Of a DNA stretch of 64,000 nucleotides, positions 16,940 through 24,522 are shown piece after piece. The position numbers were made by a program, and so were the translations under genes. Every line of letters starts with the position of its first letter. Positions within the stretch are counted from its first letter, which is position 1. The DNA is from Mycolicibacter sp. MU0102 (GTDB taxonomy: Bacteria > Actinomycetota > Actinomycetes > Mycobacteriales > Mycobacteriaceae): positions 1,922,001-1,986,000 of the forward strand of contig NZ_OY726398.1 in the NCBI RefSeq assembly GCF_963378105.1, read 5' to 3'. The notes beneath the pieces were generated by a model. The model was not told the DNA's origin. It did no database searches and worked only from the letters and a program-made list of their open reading frames with translations.

Positions 16940-17737
16940 TCAGACCCGGGTTAGCCGCAACCGCCACGCCTCCGGTCCACGCTCCTCGTAGCCGACCGCC
17001 AGCCGGCCACCGCTGCGCTCAGTGAGTTGGCGCAGCAGCGGAATCGGGTCGTGCGGGGCCACCAGCAGCAGCGATCCGCCCACCGGAACCGCGTCGAAGG
17101 CGCCGAACACCGTTGCGTGCCTGATGGCGTGCGGAACCTCTCGCACGTCGAGTTCGGGTATCTCGTCGTCCTCCTCGCCGCAGCCGCACCCGGTGTGGCC
17201 GTCGTGCCCGTGGGTTGCGGGGCGGGGCTGGGCCGTGGGAGCCGGCCCGGAGGCGACGTCATCCAGGCCGGGCAGTTGGGCGGCCAGGGCGGCCAGCGAG
17301 ACGCCGCTGGTCTGGGCGAGCGCGGGCAGCAACAGGTCGGCGATCTTGCCCAACACTGCCTCCAGCAGTACGCGCAGGACCTCGGTGTGCGCGACCACCT
17401 GGACTCGGTCGGTGCCGCGGGCGATGCGCGCCGCCACCTGCTCGATCAGCTGGATGTCACCAAGCAGGCCTTCGGTCAGCAGTCGTGAGCGCTCGACACC
17501 GGCCAAGGCCGGGAATATCAGCCCCACCGCGGCTTGTAACTGCGGTCGTACCACCTGGTCGATGGACGCCTGTACGGCCCGGTGAGCCTCGTCGAAGGCC
17601 GGCCCGGCGACCGCAGCGAACAACGCTGCACCCAGGGCGGCCTGACGGCCGAGGAGTTCGGCGTAGCGAGATCGGATGTCATCGACGGCTGCCGAGTCCG
17701 CTGCGCTGGTCGCCATGACCACGTCATTGGTTGTCAT
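16940..17737 (-). CDS. DUF2249-domain protein with His/Cys-rich linker, unknown function
   Basis: A 265-residue protein on the opposite strand to the dcw genes. Residues 1-165 are helical and Ala/Leu-rich, resembling a four-helix or hemerythrin-like bundle. A linker then carries a possible metal site (HGHDGHTGCGCGEED), and residues about 190-265 match DUF2249 (ELDVREVPHAIRH, LLVAPHDPIPLLRQL). DUF2249 domains often accompany hemerythrin or nitrogen-oxide metabolism proteins; redox or metal sensing is inference. I chose ATG 17737 because GGAGGG lies 10 nt upstream; an ATG at 17767 has no such site. It interrupts the usual yggT-wag31 adjacency. Confidence 0.75.
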   Translation of the reverse strand: MTTNDVVMATSAADSAAVDDIRSRYAELLGRQAALGAALFAAVAGPAFDEAHRAVQASIDQVVRPQLQAAVGLIFPALAGVERSRLLTEGLLGDIQLIEQVAARIARGTDRVQVVAHTEVLRVLLEAVLGKIADLLLPALAQTSGVSLAALAAQLPGLDDVASGPAPTAQPRPATHGHDGHTGCGCGEEDDEIPELDVREVPHAIRHATVFGAFDAVPVGGSLLLVAPHDPIPLLRQLTERSGGRLAVGYEERGPEAWRLRLTRV

Positions 17738-18256
17738 TCCCGAGTGTCCCTCCGGTCGGTCCCGCACGGTGCGACCTCGTCATGAATATTTACGGGTCGC
17801 GATTGTGAATAATACGGCGCAGGTGGCCGCGGCGGTACCCCTGCCGGCGCGGTGGGGCCCGTGGGAGCGGCGGGCGACACGTTTGGGCTCGTAGCGAAAT
17901 AGATCACATTTCGCTGGTGGGACGCCTAAGCACTTTGCTGCCCTCGGCTGGAAGGGCCGAACTGCACCTGGCTGTCGGCGGTGACATAAGGCCCAGTTCC
18001 CGGCGGTTCTGGTCTCGTCGGGGTACGTGCCGGGACCGCTCACCGGCCGGCATCGCCGATCGCCCTCAGAGCTTCCGTTTGCCAAAGCGTGATTTCTGTG
18101 GCAGCAATTTGAAATTCACTCTTAATATCGTTCACATTGCCGAGCGCAGCGGCGGATGTGACAGGATGGACGGCAGTTACACACGGCGAGCGATTTCCCG
18201 GTCGACCTACCGTGCCCGATCGGCGCTACCTACTACCTGACTCGAGGGGGCAGACG
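17738..18256. other. Divergent intergenic region between the DUF2249 gene and wag31
   Basis: About 520 bases without a gene. It holds an AT-rich patch just before the DUF2249 gene (ATGAATATTTACGG and GAATAATACG, 17783-17817), a 7-7-7 palindrome at 17894-17914, a TAATAT box at 18123-18128 and GTGACA/GTTACA half-sites around 18158-18182. The wag31 ribosome site GAGGGGG lies at 18243-18249. Long leaders upstream of wag31 are usual in mycobacteria. No open frame in it looks like a gene. Confidence 0.5.
17894..17914. promoter_or_regulatory. Palindromic operator candidate GCGAAAT-N7-ATTTCGC
   Basis: A perfect 7-bp inverted repeat with a 7-bp spacer (AGATCAC) lies between the divergent DUF2249 and wag31 genes. 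Length and symmetry suit a dimeric helix-turn-helix regulator. The TCACA in the spacer recalls a Crp/FNR half-site, but the full consensus is not present. The regulator is unknown. Confidence 0.4.
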
Positions 18257-19063
18257 ATGCCACTAACACCGGCCGACGTACATAACGTCGCGTTCAGCAA
18301 ACCGCCGATTGGGAAGCGCGGCTACAACGAGGACGAGGTCGACGCCTTCCTTGACTTGGTGGAGACCGAGCTGACACGCCTCATCGAGGAGAACGCCGAC
18401 CTGCGTCAGCGGGTAAGCGAGCTCGACCAGGACTTGGCCGCGGCCCGCGCCGGTGGCGGCGCCCAGTCGATTCCCTCGATCCCGGTCTACGAGCCCACCC
18501 CGGAGCCGGTGGCACCGCCGCAGCCCGTGGTCGCCGCACCAGCAGCCCCGGAACCGCCTTCCGAGGAGCAGCACCTCAAGGCGGCACGCGTGCTGAGCCT
18601 GGCCCAGGACACCGCCGACCGGTTGACCGGCACCGCCCGGGCCGAGTCGGAGAAGCTGATGGCCGACGCCCGCGCCAACGCCGACCAGATCCTCACTGAG
18701 GCACGCCAGACCGCGGAGACGACGGTCACCGAAGCTCGCCAGCGCGCCGACGCCATGCTGGCCGACGCGCAGACTCGTTCGGAGACCCAGCTGCGCCAGG
18801 CCCAGGAGAAGGCCGACGCGTTGCAGGCTGACGCCGAGCGCAAGCACTCCGAGATCATGGGCACGATCAACCAGCAGCGCACCGTGCTGGAAGGTCGCCT
18901 CGAACAACTGCGCACCTTCGAGCGCGAGTACCGCACCCGGCTCAAGACCTACCTGGAATCGCAGCTCGAGGAGCTTGGCCAGCGCGGTTCGGCTGCACCG
19001 GTCGACAGCAGCGCCACTGGCGACGGCGGCGGGTTCAACCATTTCAACCGCGGCACCAACTGA
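18257..19063 (+). CDS. wag31: Polar growth organiser Wag31 (DivIVA)
   Basis: Coiled-coil protein that marks the cell poles and directs apical wall synthesis. The 268 residues begin at ATG 18257 with the lipid-binding DivIVA domain (MPLTPADVHNVAFSKPPIGK, to about 60), then a Pro-rich linker (about 66-100) and a long coiled coil (about 105-245, with many ADA/EARQ heptads), ending in a flexible tail. Most of the protein matches M. tuberculosis Wag31 closely, but the linker differs: the Thr73 phosphorylated by PknA in M. tuberculosis has no counterpart here (QSIPSIPVYEP). Ser71, Ser74 and Thr81 are nearby candidates. Confidence 0.97.
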   Translation: MPLTPADVHNVAFSKPPIGKRGYNEDEVDAFLDLVETELTRLIEENADLRQRVSELDQDLAAARAGGGAQSIPSIPVYEPTPEPVAPPQPVVAAPAAPEPPSEEQHLKAARVLSLAQDTADRLTGTARAESEKLMADARANADQILTEARQTAETTVTEARQRADAMLADAQTRSETQLRQAQEKADALQADAERKHSEIMGTINQQRTVLEGRLEQLRTFEREYRTRLKTYLESQLEELGQRGSAAPVDSSATGDGGGFNHFNRGTN

Positions 19064-19107
19064 CCGTCGGAGTCGAGTAGTTCGCCCGTCGGACTGGAGG
19101 TGAATCG

Positions 19108-19452
19108 ATGCTGGTGATCGCGTTGGTATTGGCGGTAATCGGCCTGGCCGCATTGGTGTTCGCCGTCGTCACCAGCAATGCGCTGGTGGCGTGGGTCTGC
19201 ATCGGCGCGAGCGTGCTCGGCGTACTGCTGCTGATCGTGGACGCCTTGCGGGAGCGGCGCGCGAATACCCCAGCGGTCGAGGCCCCTGTGGATGCCGGGG
19301 ACGCCGTCGAGGAGGACGAGTTTCTCGCCGACGATGACGACGCGGTTGACGTCGAGAGCTCAGAGGCCGCCGAGGTGGCGGACTTCGACGCTGAGGCCAC
19401 CGAGGCGGCCGAAGAGACCGCCGACGATATCGCCGCGCACCCGGCCGATTAG
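19108..19452 (+). CDS. Small two-helix membrane protein with acidic tail (Rv2144c-like)
   Basis: A 114-residue protein with two hydrophobic segments (about 1-22 and 25-46), a basic patch (ALRERRAN) and a strongly acidic Glu/Asp/Ala tail to the end. A good ribosome site (GGAGGTG) precedes ATG 19108. It follows wag31 as in M. tuberculosis, where the equivalent gene has no assigned function; a polar or membrane-organising role is only a guess from position. Its stop overlaps by 4 nt the stop of the convergent phosphoribosyltransferase gene. Confidence 0.8.
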   Translation: MLVIALVLAVIGLAALVFAVVTSNALVAWVCIGASVLGVLLLIVDALRERRANTPAVEAPVDAGDAVEEDEFLADDDDAVDVESSEAAEVADFDAEATEAAEETADDIAAHPAD

Positions 19453-20150
19453 CCCGCTGCTCGCCTCGTAGTCGGTGCGGCCAGCAGGTCGCGGACTTCA
19501 TCGTCATCGGTCTGGTCAAAGTCGCGATAGACCTGTCCGACGGCATCGAATGCGTCCGGGGTCGTGACGCATACGACGTCGTCGGCTTCCTGGGCGATCT
19601 TGCGCGACGCCGAGCGTGGCGCCACCGGTACGGCGACGATGATCGACGCCGGTTCGGCCGCCTGGACCGCTCGCACCGCAGCCAGGACGCTCGCTCCGGT
19701 CGCGATGCCGTCGTCGACCAAGATCACCACCCGGCCGCGCAGATCGGCCGCCGGCCGGTCGCCACGGTAGGCACGTTCGCGGCGGCGCAATTCGGTGGTC
19801 TCGCGCTCGATCACCGACTGCACCACGTCGTCGTCGATACCCAGGCTGCGGACCACCTCGTCGTTCATCACCACCTGGCCGCCGGCCAGCGCACCCATCG
19901 CCAATTCGGGCTGCTGCGGCACACCGAGCTTGCGGACCAGAAACACGTCCAGCGGCGCCCCCAGCGCGGCGGCGACCTCCCAGGCGACCGGCACTCCGCC
20001 GCGGGCCAATCCCAGCACCACCGCGCCCTGGGCGCCCGCTACGCCGGGCAGGTAATCCGTCAAAAGCTCGGCCAGGGCCCGGCCGGCGTCGCGGCGGTCG
20101 CGGAAGGTGCGTGGCGCCGGCTGGCGAAGGTACGCGCCTGGACGAGTCAT
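19449..20150 (-). CDS. Phosphoribosyltransferase-domain protein (Rv2143-like)
   Basis: A 233-residue type I phosphoribosyltransferase fold protein. The PRPP-binding motif VVILVDDGIATGASV is clear, along with the N-terminal VVLGLARGGVPVAWEVA and LDVFLVRKLGVPQQPELAMGA segments typical of the stand-alone family in actinobacteria. The natural substrate is not known. ATG 20150 is chosen because GGGGAG precedes it; the frame extends 36 codons upstream without a ribosome site. It converges with the small membrane gene and their stop codons overlap. Confidence 0.85.
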   Translation of the reverse strand: MTRPGAYLRQPAPRTFRDRRDAGRALAELLTDYLPGVAGAQGAVVLGLARGGVPVAWEVAAALGAPLDVFLVRKLGVPQQPELAMGALAGGQVVMNDEVVRSLGIDDDVVQSVIERETTELRRRERAYRGDRPAADLRGRVVILVDDGIATGASVLAAVRAVQAAEPASIIVAVPVAPRSASRKIAQEADDVVCVTTPDAFDAVGQVYRDFDQTDDDEVRDLLAAPTTRRAAG

Positions 20151-20291
20151 CTCCCCATCGAGCCTACGACGGTAGGCGACACGATGCCGGGGTCGAGGTT
20201 TCTTGCCGCGGCTGAGCCTGACGTGCTCGCCGCCTTCAACGAACGAGTCCTGCGCCACTTGGCAGGAGGCGACACCTCCTCCGACGACCAG

Positions 20292-20738
20292 TCAGCCGCC
20301 GTCCTGCTTCAGCTCGAATATCGGGATGGTGCGTGTGGTTTGTGATTGGTAATTCGCGAATGCAGGCCAGATCGCAGTAATCCTGGGAATGACGGCTTCG
20401 CGTTCGGACTGGTTGAGCTCGCGCGCAAGGACGTCGAAGGCGCCGGTGGTGGCCTCGACGTGCGCGCGCGAGTTGGCCCGCAGGTTGTGTACCCATGCCG
20501 GGTTGATGTCGGCCCCACCGTAACCGGCGACGATCAGCAGCATGCCGTCGATGCGAAACGCCACCAGTGGCGCGACGCGCGGCGCGCCGGACTTGGCGCC
20601 CGTCGTCGTGAGTAGCAACAGCTCGTTGTCTTTGAATCGCCCTCCGACCCTACCCGCGTTGGCGCGGAACTCATCGGTGACATTGGCGTTCAATGTTTTT
20701 ACCGTCTCGGCATCAGGTTTCTCAGCCACGACCGACAC
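20292..20738 (-). CDS. Deazaflavin (F420)-dependent nitroreductase family protein
   Basis: A 148-residue split-barrel protein of the Ddn/FDOR-A family. Recognisable parts are LLLLTTTGAKSGAPRVAPLVAFRIDG, AGYGGADINPAWVHNLRAN and a C-terminal Tyr/Thr-rich segment. Relatives use cofactor F420 to reduce quinones or nitro compounds and can activate pretomanid-type prodrugs; whether this one does cannot be told from sequence. The start is GTG 20738 with no strong ribosome site. It lies alone between the phosphoribosyltransferase gene and tRNA-Leu. It is not part of the conserved M. tuberculosis order here, so it may be a lineage addition. Confidence 0.85.
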   Translation of the reverse strand: MSVVAEKPDAETVKTLNANVTDEFRANAGRVGGRFKDNELLLLTTTGAKSGAPRVAPLVAFRIDGMLLIVAGYGGADINPAWVHNLRANSRAHVEATTGAFDVLARELNQSEREAVIPRITAIWPAFANYQSQTTRTIPIFELKQDGG

Positions 20739-20927
20739 AGCTACGTGGTCACACCGTTTATTCCCATTGATTCGAGCGACGTGGTGTTCTCTGGTGCGGC
20801 GCTAGAAGGTTGACTGCGCGTTCAGTCGCCGAACCCGAGCGTCTGGCTGAGTGCAGTGCCTAGTGCCGCAAGTGGTGCGGAACGCCCACAACCAACCGGC
20901 AAAGACCGCCACGCACGATGGCACCAC

Positions 20928-20960
20928 AAACAAAAACAGACCGAACCCTGAGGGTTCGGC
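20928..20960 (-). terminator. Intrinsic terminator of tRNA-Leu
   Basis: CCGAACCCT (20941-20949) and AGGGTTCGG (20951-20959) form a 9-bp stem with a one-base centre. On the minus strand the stem is followed by TCTGTTTTTGTTTG. It lies 31 bases after the tRNA 3' end. This is one of the few textbook U-tract terminators in the window. Confidence 0.8.
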
Positions 20961-20990
20961 CTGTCCGGGATCTCCCGAGAGATCACACAG

Positions 20991-21076
20991 TGTCCGAGGG
21001 GGGACTTGAACCCCCACGCCCGTTAATAGGGCACTAGCACCTCAAGCTAGCGCGTCTGCCATTCCGCCACTCGGAC
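20991..21076 (-). tRNA. tRNA-Leu (anticodon GAG)
   Basis: An 86-nt class II tRNA on the minus strand. The acceptor stem is GTCCGAG paired with CTCGGAC, followed by discriminator A; CCA is not encoded. The D arm is GCGGAATGGCAGACGC, the anticodon stem CTAGC/GCTAG encloses loop TTGAGGT with anticodon GAG, there is a long variable arm, and the T loop reads GTTCAAGTC. It reads CUC and CUU leucine codons. The terminator at 20928-20960 follows. Confidence 0.95.
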
Positions 21077-21184
21077 CAACCCGGCCGTGCCGGGCAGCTA
21101 AGGCTAACGGATGCCCTTCGCTGGACCCAAACCCAGCCCTCGCAACGCGATCCGCAGGGGCGTGAAGTGGTAGTAAAGGTAGCT

Positions 21185-22531
21185 GTGACCGATTTCCCCG
21201 ATCCTGCCGGCGACGCAGTGGACGAGGTGGTCGAACTCGTCAGCACGCTCATCCGTTTCGACACGTCTAACACCGGAGAGCCGGCCACCACCAAAGGTGA
21301 GGCCGACTGCGCGCGTTGGGTGGCCGCGCAGCTCGAGGAGGTGGGCTATGAGACCGAGTACCTCGAATCCGGTGCGCCGGGGCGCGGCAACGTCTTCGCT
21401 CGCCTCGAGGGCAGCGATCCGTCCCGCGGGGCGCTGCTGATCCACGGGCACCTCGACGTGGTGCCGGCCGAGGCCAGCGAGTGGAGCGTGCACCCGTTCT
21501 CCGGCGCGATCGAGAACGGCTATGTCTGGGGTCGCGGCGCGGTCGACATGAAGGACATGGTCGGCATGATGATCGCGGTGGCCCGGCACCTGGCCCGGAA
21601 CAAGATCACCCCGCCGCGGGATCTGGTGTTCGCGTTCGTCGCCGACGAGGAGGCCGGCGGCAAGTACGGAGCGCAGTGGATCGTCCAGAACCGCCCCGAC
21701 CTGTTCGCCGGGGTCACCGAGGCGATCGGGGAGGTGGGTGGTTTCTCGCTGACCGTGCCGCGGCGCGACGGCGGGGAGCGCCGGCTGTATCTGATCGAGA
21801 CCGCGGAGAAGGGCTTGTGCTGGATGCGGCTGCGGGCCCACGGTCGGGCCGGGCACGGGTCGATGATCAACGACGACAACGCCGTCACCACCCTGGCCGA
21901 GGCGGTGGCCCGGCTGGGCCGACACCGGTTCCCGCTGGTGCTCACCGAGGCCGTGGTGGAGTTCCTGGCCGCGGTCAGCGAGGAGACCGGGCACACCATC
22001 GACGTCGACTCCCCGGACCTGGAAGGGATGATCGAGAAGCTGGGACCGATCTCGCGCATCGTCAACGCCACCCTGCGCGACACCGCCACGCCGACCATGC
22101 TGGCGGCCGGCTACAAGGCCAACGTGATCCCGGCGACGGCCGAGGCGGTGTTGGACTGCCGGGTCTTGCCTGGGCGCCAGGCGGCGTTCGAGGCCGAAGT
22201 CGACGCGCTGATCGGACCCGACGTGACCCGGGAATGGGTTACCCACCAGCCGCCTGTCGAGACGACCTTCGACGGTGACCTGGTCGAGGCGATGAATGCC
22301 GCCCTGCTGGCCTGTGACCCCGACGCCCGAACCGTGCCCTACATGCTGTCCGGCGGAACGGATGCAAAAGCCTTCGCCAAGTTGGGGATTCGGTGCTTCG
22401 GATTCGCTCCGCTGCGGCTGCCACCCGACCTCGATTTCTCCGCGCTGTTCCACGGAGTCGACGAACGCGTTCCGGTTGACGCGCTGGAGTTTGGTACCCG
22501 CGTACTGCACCACTTCCTGACACACTGCTGA
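21185..22531 (+). CDS. M20-family metallopeptidase (Rv2141c-like)
   Basis: A 448-residue zinc-dependent M20 peptidase or deacylase, cytoplasmic. The metal ligands sit in HGHLDVVP, the following GRGAVDMKD, the general base and ligand in DEEAGGKYG, and the late His in SGGTDAKAFAKLGI. A dimerisation (lid) domain with HGRAGHGSMIND lies between. The substrate is unknown; relatives cleave dipeptides or N-acyl amino acids. I prefer GTG 21185 (AAAGG 5 nt upstream) over the in-frame GTG 21167. It starts about 110 bases after the divergent tRNA-Leu. Confidence 0.9.
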   Translation: MTDFPDPAGDAVDEVVELVSTLIRFDTSNTGEPATTKGEADCARWVAAQLEEVGYETEYLESGAPGRGNVFARLEGSDPSRGALLIHGHLDVVPAEASEWSVHPFSGAIENGYVWGRGAVDMKDMVGMMIAVARHLARNKITPPRDLVFAFVADEEAGGKYGAQWIVQNRPDLFAGVTEAIGEVGGFSLTVPRRDGGERRLYLIETAEKGLCWMRLRAHGRAGHGSMINDDNAVTTLAEAVARLGRHRFPLVLTEAVVEFLAAVSEETGHTIDVDSPDLEGMIEKLGPISRIVNATLRDTATPTMLAAGYKANVIPATAEAVLDCRVLPGRQAAFEAEVDALIGPDVTREWVTHQPPVETTFDGDLVEAMNAALLACDPDARTVPYMLSGGTDAKAFAKLGIRCFGFAPLRLPPDLDFSALFHGVDERVPVDALEFGTRVLHHFLTHC

Positions 22532-22569
22532 CCAAACGACGAAGTTGATCCACTACGAGAGGACCAGTC

Positions 22570-23100
22570 ATGACCACAGCCCCCGACCCGTACGCCGCGC
22601 TGCCCAAGCTGCCGACGTTCACGCTCACCTCCACGTCGATGACCGACGGCCAGCCTCTGGGCAAAGCCCAGGTCAGCGGAATCATGGGTGCCGGCGGTGA
22701 AGACGCCAGCCCGCAGCTGAGCTGGTCGGGCTTTCCCGAGGAGACCCGCAGCTTCGCGGTCACCGTCTACGACCCGGACGCACCCACCGCGTCGGGCTTC
22801 TGGCACTGGGCGGTGGCCAACCTGCCCGCCACCTGCACCGAGCTGCCCGAGGGCGTCGGGGACGGCAGCCTGCTGCCCGGCGACGCGCTGGCCCTGGTCA
22901 ACGACGCCGGGATGCGCCGCTACGTGGGTGCCGCGCCGCCGGCCGGTCACGGGACGCACCGCTACTACGTCGCGGTGCACGCCGTCGACGTCGAGAAGCT
23001 GGAGCTGGCCGAAGACGCCAGCCCGGCCTACCTGGGCTTCAACCTGTTCATGCACGCGATCGCGCGCGCGGTGATCGTCGGCACTTACGAGCAGAAGTAG
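22570..23100 (+). CDS. Phosphatidylethanolamine-binding protein family (YbhB/YbcL, Rv2140c-like)
   Basis: A 176-residue PEBP/Raf-kinase-inhibitor-fold protein. The ligand-pocket motifs are visible: YDPDAPTASGFWHWAVANLP and GTHRYYVAVHAVD. The length equals that of M. tuberculosis Rv2140c as I remember it. The ligand and role are unknown; bacterial members have been linked to small-molecule or lipid binding and kinase control. ATG 22570 is preceded by GAGAGGA. It follows the M20 peptidase by 38 bases, probably in one transcript, and converges with pyrD across the hairpin repeat at 23119-23174. Confidence 0.92.
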   Translation: MTTAPDPYAALPKLPTFTLTSTSMTDGQPLGKAQVSGIMGAGGEDASPQLSWSGFPEETRSFAVTVYDPDAPTASGFWHWAVANLPATCTELPEGVGDGSLLPGDALALVNDAGMRRYVGAAPPAGHGTHRYYVAVHAVDVEKLELAEDASPAYLGFNLFMHAIARAVIVGTYEQK

Positions 23101-23118
23101 GAGTCAATCCCCGCGAGA

Positions 23119-23174
23119 TGGAATTCCACGACGCGACACGCCAAGTGGCCGTCGTGGAATTCCGTTTCGGGGCG
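23119..23174. repeat. Dispersed repeat copy B: 13-bp hairpin between convergent genes
   Basis: GGAATTCCACGAC and its exact reverse complement GTCGTGGAATTCC flank an 18-base loop (GCGACACGCCAAGTGGCC), followed by GTTTCGGGG. It occupies the gap between the convergent PEBP gene and pyrD, so it may act as a bidirectional transcription stop, though no U tract is present. The same elements in the same order recur at 13528-13582. Confidence 0.65.
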
Positions 23175-23183
23175 GAGTAGGGG

Positions 23184-24251
23184 CTAGCGGGTGGCAGACC
23201 CGACCGCCTCGGCCAGCGACGCGAATCCGCCGTCGCGCAGCCGCTGGGCCAGGCCGTCGTGGATGTTGCGGGCCCACAGCCCGCCGCCGTAGATGAAGCC
23301 CGTATAACCCTGCAGCAGTGCGGCGCCGGCGGTGATGCGCTCCCAGGCGTCGTCGGCGGTCTCGATCCCGCCGACACTGATCAGGACCAGCCGGTCGCCG
23401 ACTCGGGCGTACAACCGCCGCAGCACCTCCAGCGCTCGGCGCGCCACCGGTGGGCCGGAGATGCCGCCGGGCCCCAATTCGGCCACCCCCGGGGTCGCCA
23501 GGCCCTCGCGTGACACCGTGGTGTTGGTCGCCACGATGCCTGCCAGGCCCAATTCCACGCACAGGTCGGCGATGGCATCCAGATCGGTGTCGGCCAGATC
23601 CGGTGCGATCTTCACCAGCACCGGCTTGGTGGTCTCGGCGCGCACCGCGGCCAGGATGGGCCGCAGCGACTCGACGGCCTGCAGGTCGCGCAGTCCCGGC
23701 GTGTTCGGCGAGCTGACGTTGACCACCAGATAGTCGGCCAGCGGGGCAAGCAGCCGGGCGCTGGTGCGGTAGTCCTGCACCGCGCCCTCGGGCGGGGTGA
23801 CCTTGGTTTTGCCGATGTTCACCCCGATCGGCACGTCGGCCCGGTGCCGCGTCAGTCGCGCCGCCAGGGCCGCGGCCCCGTGATTGTTGAAGCCCATCCG
23901 ATTCAGCAGCGCGCGGTCGTCGGGCAGCCGGAACAGGCGCGGCGCGGGGTTACCCGGTTGCGCCGCCGCCGTCACGGTGCCCACCTCGGCATAGCCGAAA
24001 CCCAATGCGCCCCAAGCGTTTACCCCGTGACCGTCCTTGTCGAACCCGGCGGCCAGCCCGAGCGGCCCCGGGAACTGCACCCCGAACACGGTGCTGGCCA
24101 GCAGCGGGTCGTGCGGGGCGAGCCGGCGCTGCAGGGCCCGGCGTGCCGGCGGCGTCGCGGCGGCACCACGCAGCCCCGCGAACACAATGGTGTGGATGCG
24201 CTCGGCCGGCACCATGAAGAACGCCCGGCGCACTGCGCCGTAGAGACCCAT
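23184..24251 (-). CDS. pyrD: Dihydroorotate dehydrogenase (quinone), class 2, PyrD
   Basis: Membrane-associated FMN enzyme of pyrimidine synthesis that oxidises dihydroorotate to orotate with quinone. The 355 residues have the N-terminal helical membrane-binding extension of class 2 enzymes (about 1-40), then FPGPLGLAAGFDKDG, GFGYAEVGTVT, the NVSSPNTPGLRDLQ segment with the catalytic Ser of class 2, and the phosphate-binding LISVGGIETADDAWERI. ATG 24251 lies 4 bases after the stop of the upstream small gene, so it is likely the last gene of an lppL-led operon. Confidence 0.96.
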   Translation of the reverse strand: MGLYGAVRRAFFMVPAERIHTIVFAGLRGAAATPPARRALQRRLAPHDPLLASTVFGVQFPGPLGLAAGFDKDGHGVNAWGALGFGYAEVGTVTAAAQPGNPAPRLFRLPDDRALLNRMGFNNHGAAALAARLTRHRADVPIGVNIGKTKVTPPEGAVQDYRTSARLLAPLADYLVVNVSSPNTPGLRDLQAVESLRPILAAVRAETTKPVLVKIAPDLADTDLDAIADLCVELGLAGIVATNTTVSREGLATPGVAELGPGGISGPPVARRALEVLRRLYARVGDRLVLISVGGIETADDAWERITAGAALLQGYTGFIYGGGLWARNIHDGLAQRLRDGGFASLAEAVGSATR

Positions 24252-24255
24252 CGCT

Positions 24256-24522
24256 CTACAGTCCCGGCTGGTCGACGCAGCGGCTGCCGCTGATCGCGTT
24301 CGCGGCAGATTTCTTGCGGCGTAGCAACACCCGCCTGCTCCCGTCGGTGTACAACCGCACTCGGGTCAGCTCCCAACCTCGGTATTCGGCTTCGATGGAC
24401 AACCGGGTGGACGCGCCGATCCGGGTGACCTCCGGGGGCAGTCGCAGCGGAATCCATTCGTAGTCATCGGACAGTTCGGCCTCCCAGCCGACCGGCAGTC
24501 GGCGTGGGCGCAGCGCGGTCAC
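24256..24522 (-). CDS. Small conserved protein, DUF5703-like
   Basis: An 88-residue protein starting at GTG 24522, inside the lppL stop (GTGA overlap), and ending 4 bases before pyrD. It contains GWEAELSDDYEWIPLRLPPEV and RGWELTRVRLYTDGSRRVLLRRK, which I recall as a small actinobacterial family called DUF5703; no function is known. The much longer open frame in the same phase on this strand is non-coding antisense. Coupling on both sides supports this small gene as real. Confidence 0.75.
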   Translation of the reverse strand: MTALRPRRLPVGWEAELSDDYEWIPLRLPPEVTRIGASTRLSIEAEYRGWELTRVRLYTDGSRRVLLRRKKSAANAISGSRCVDQPGL

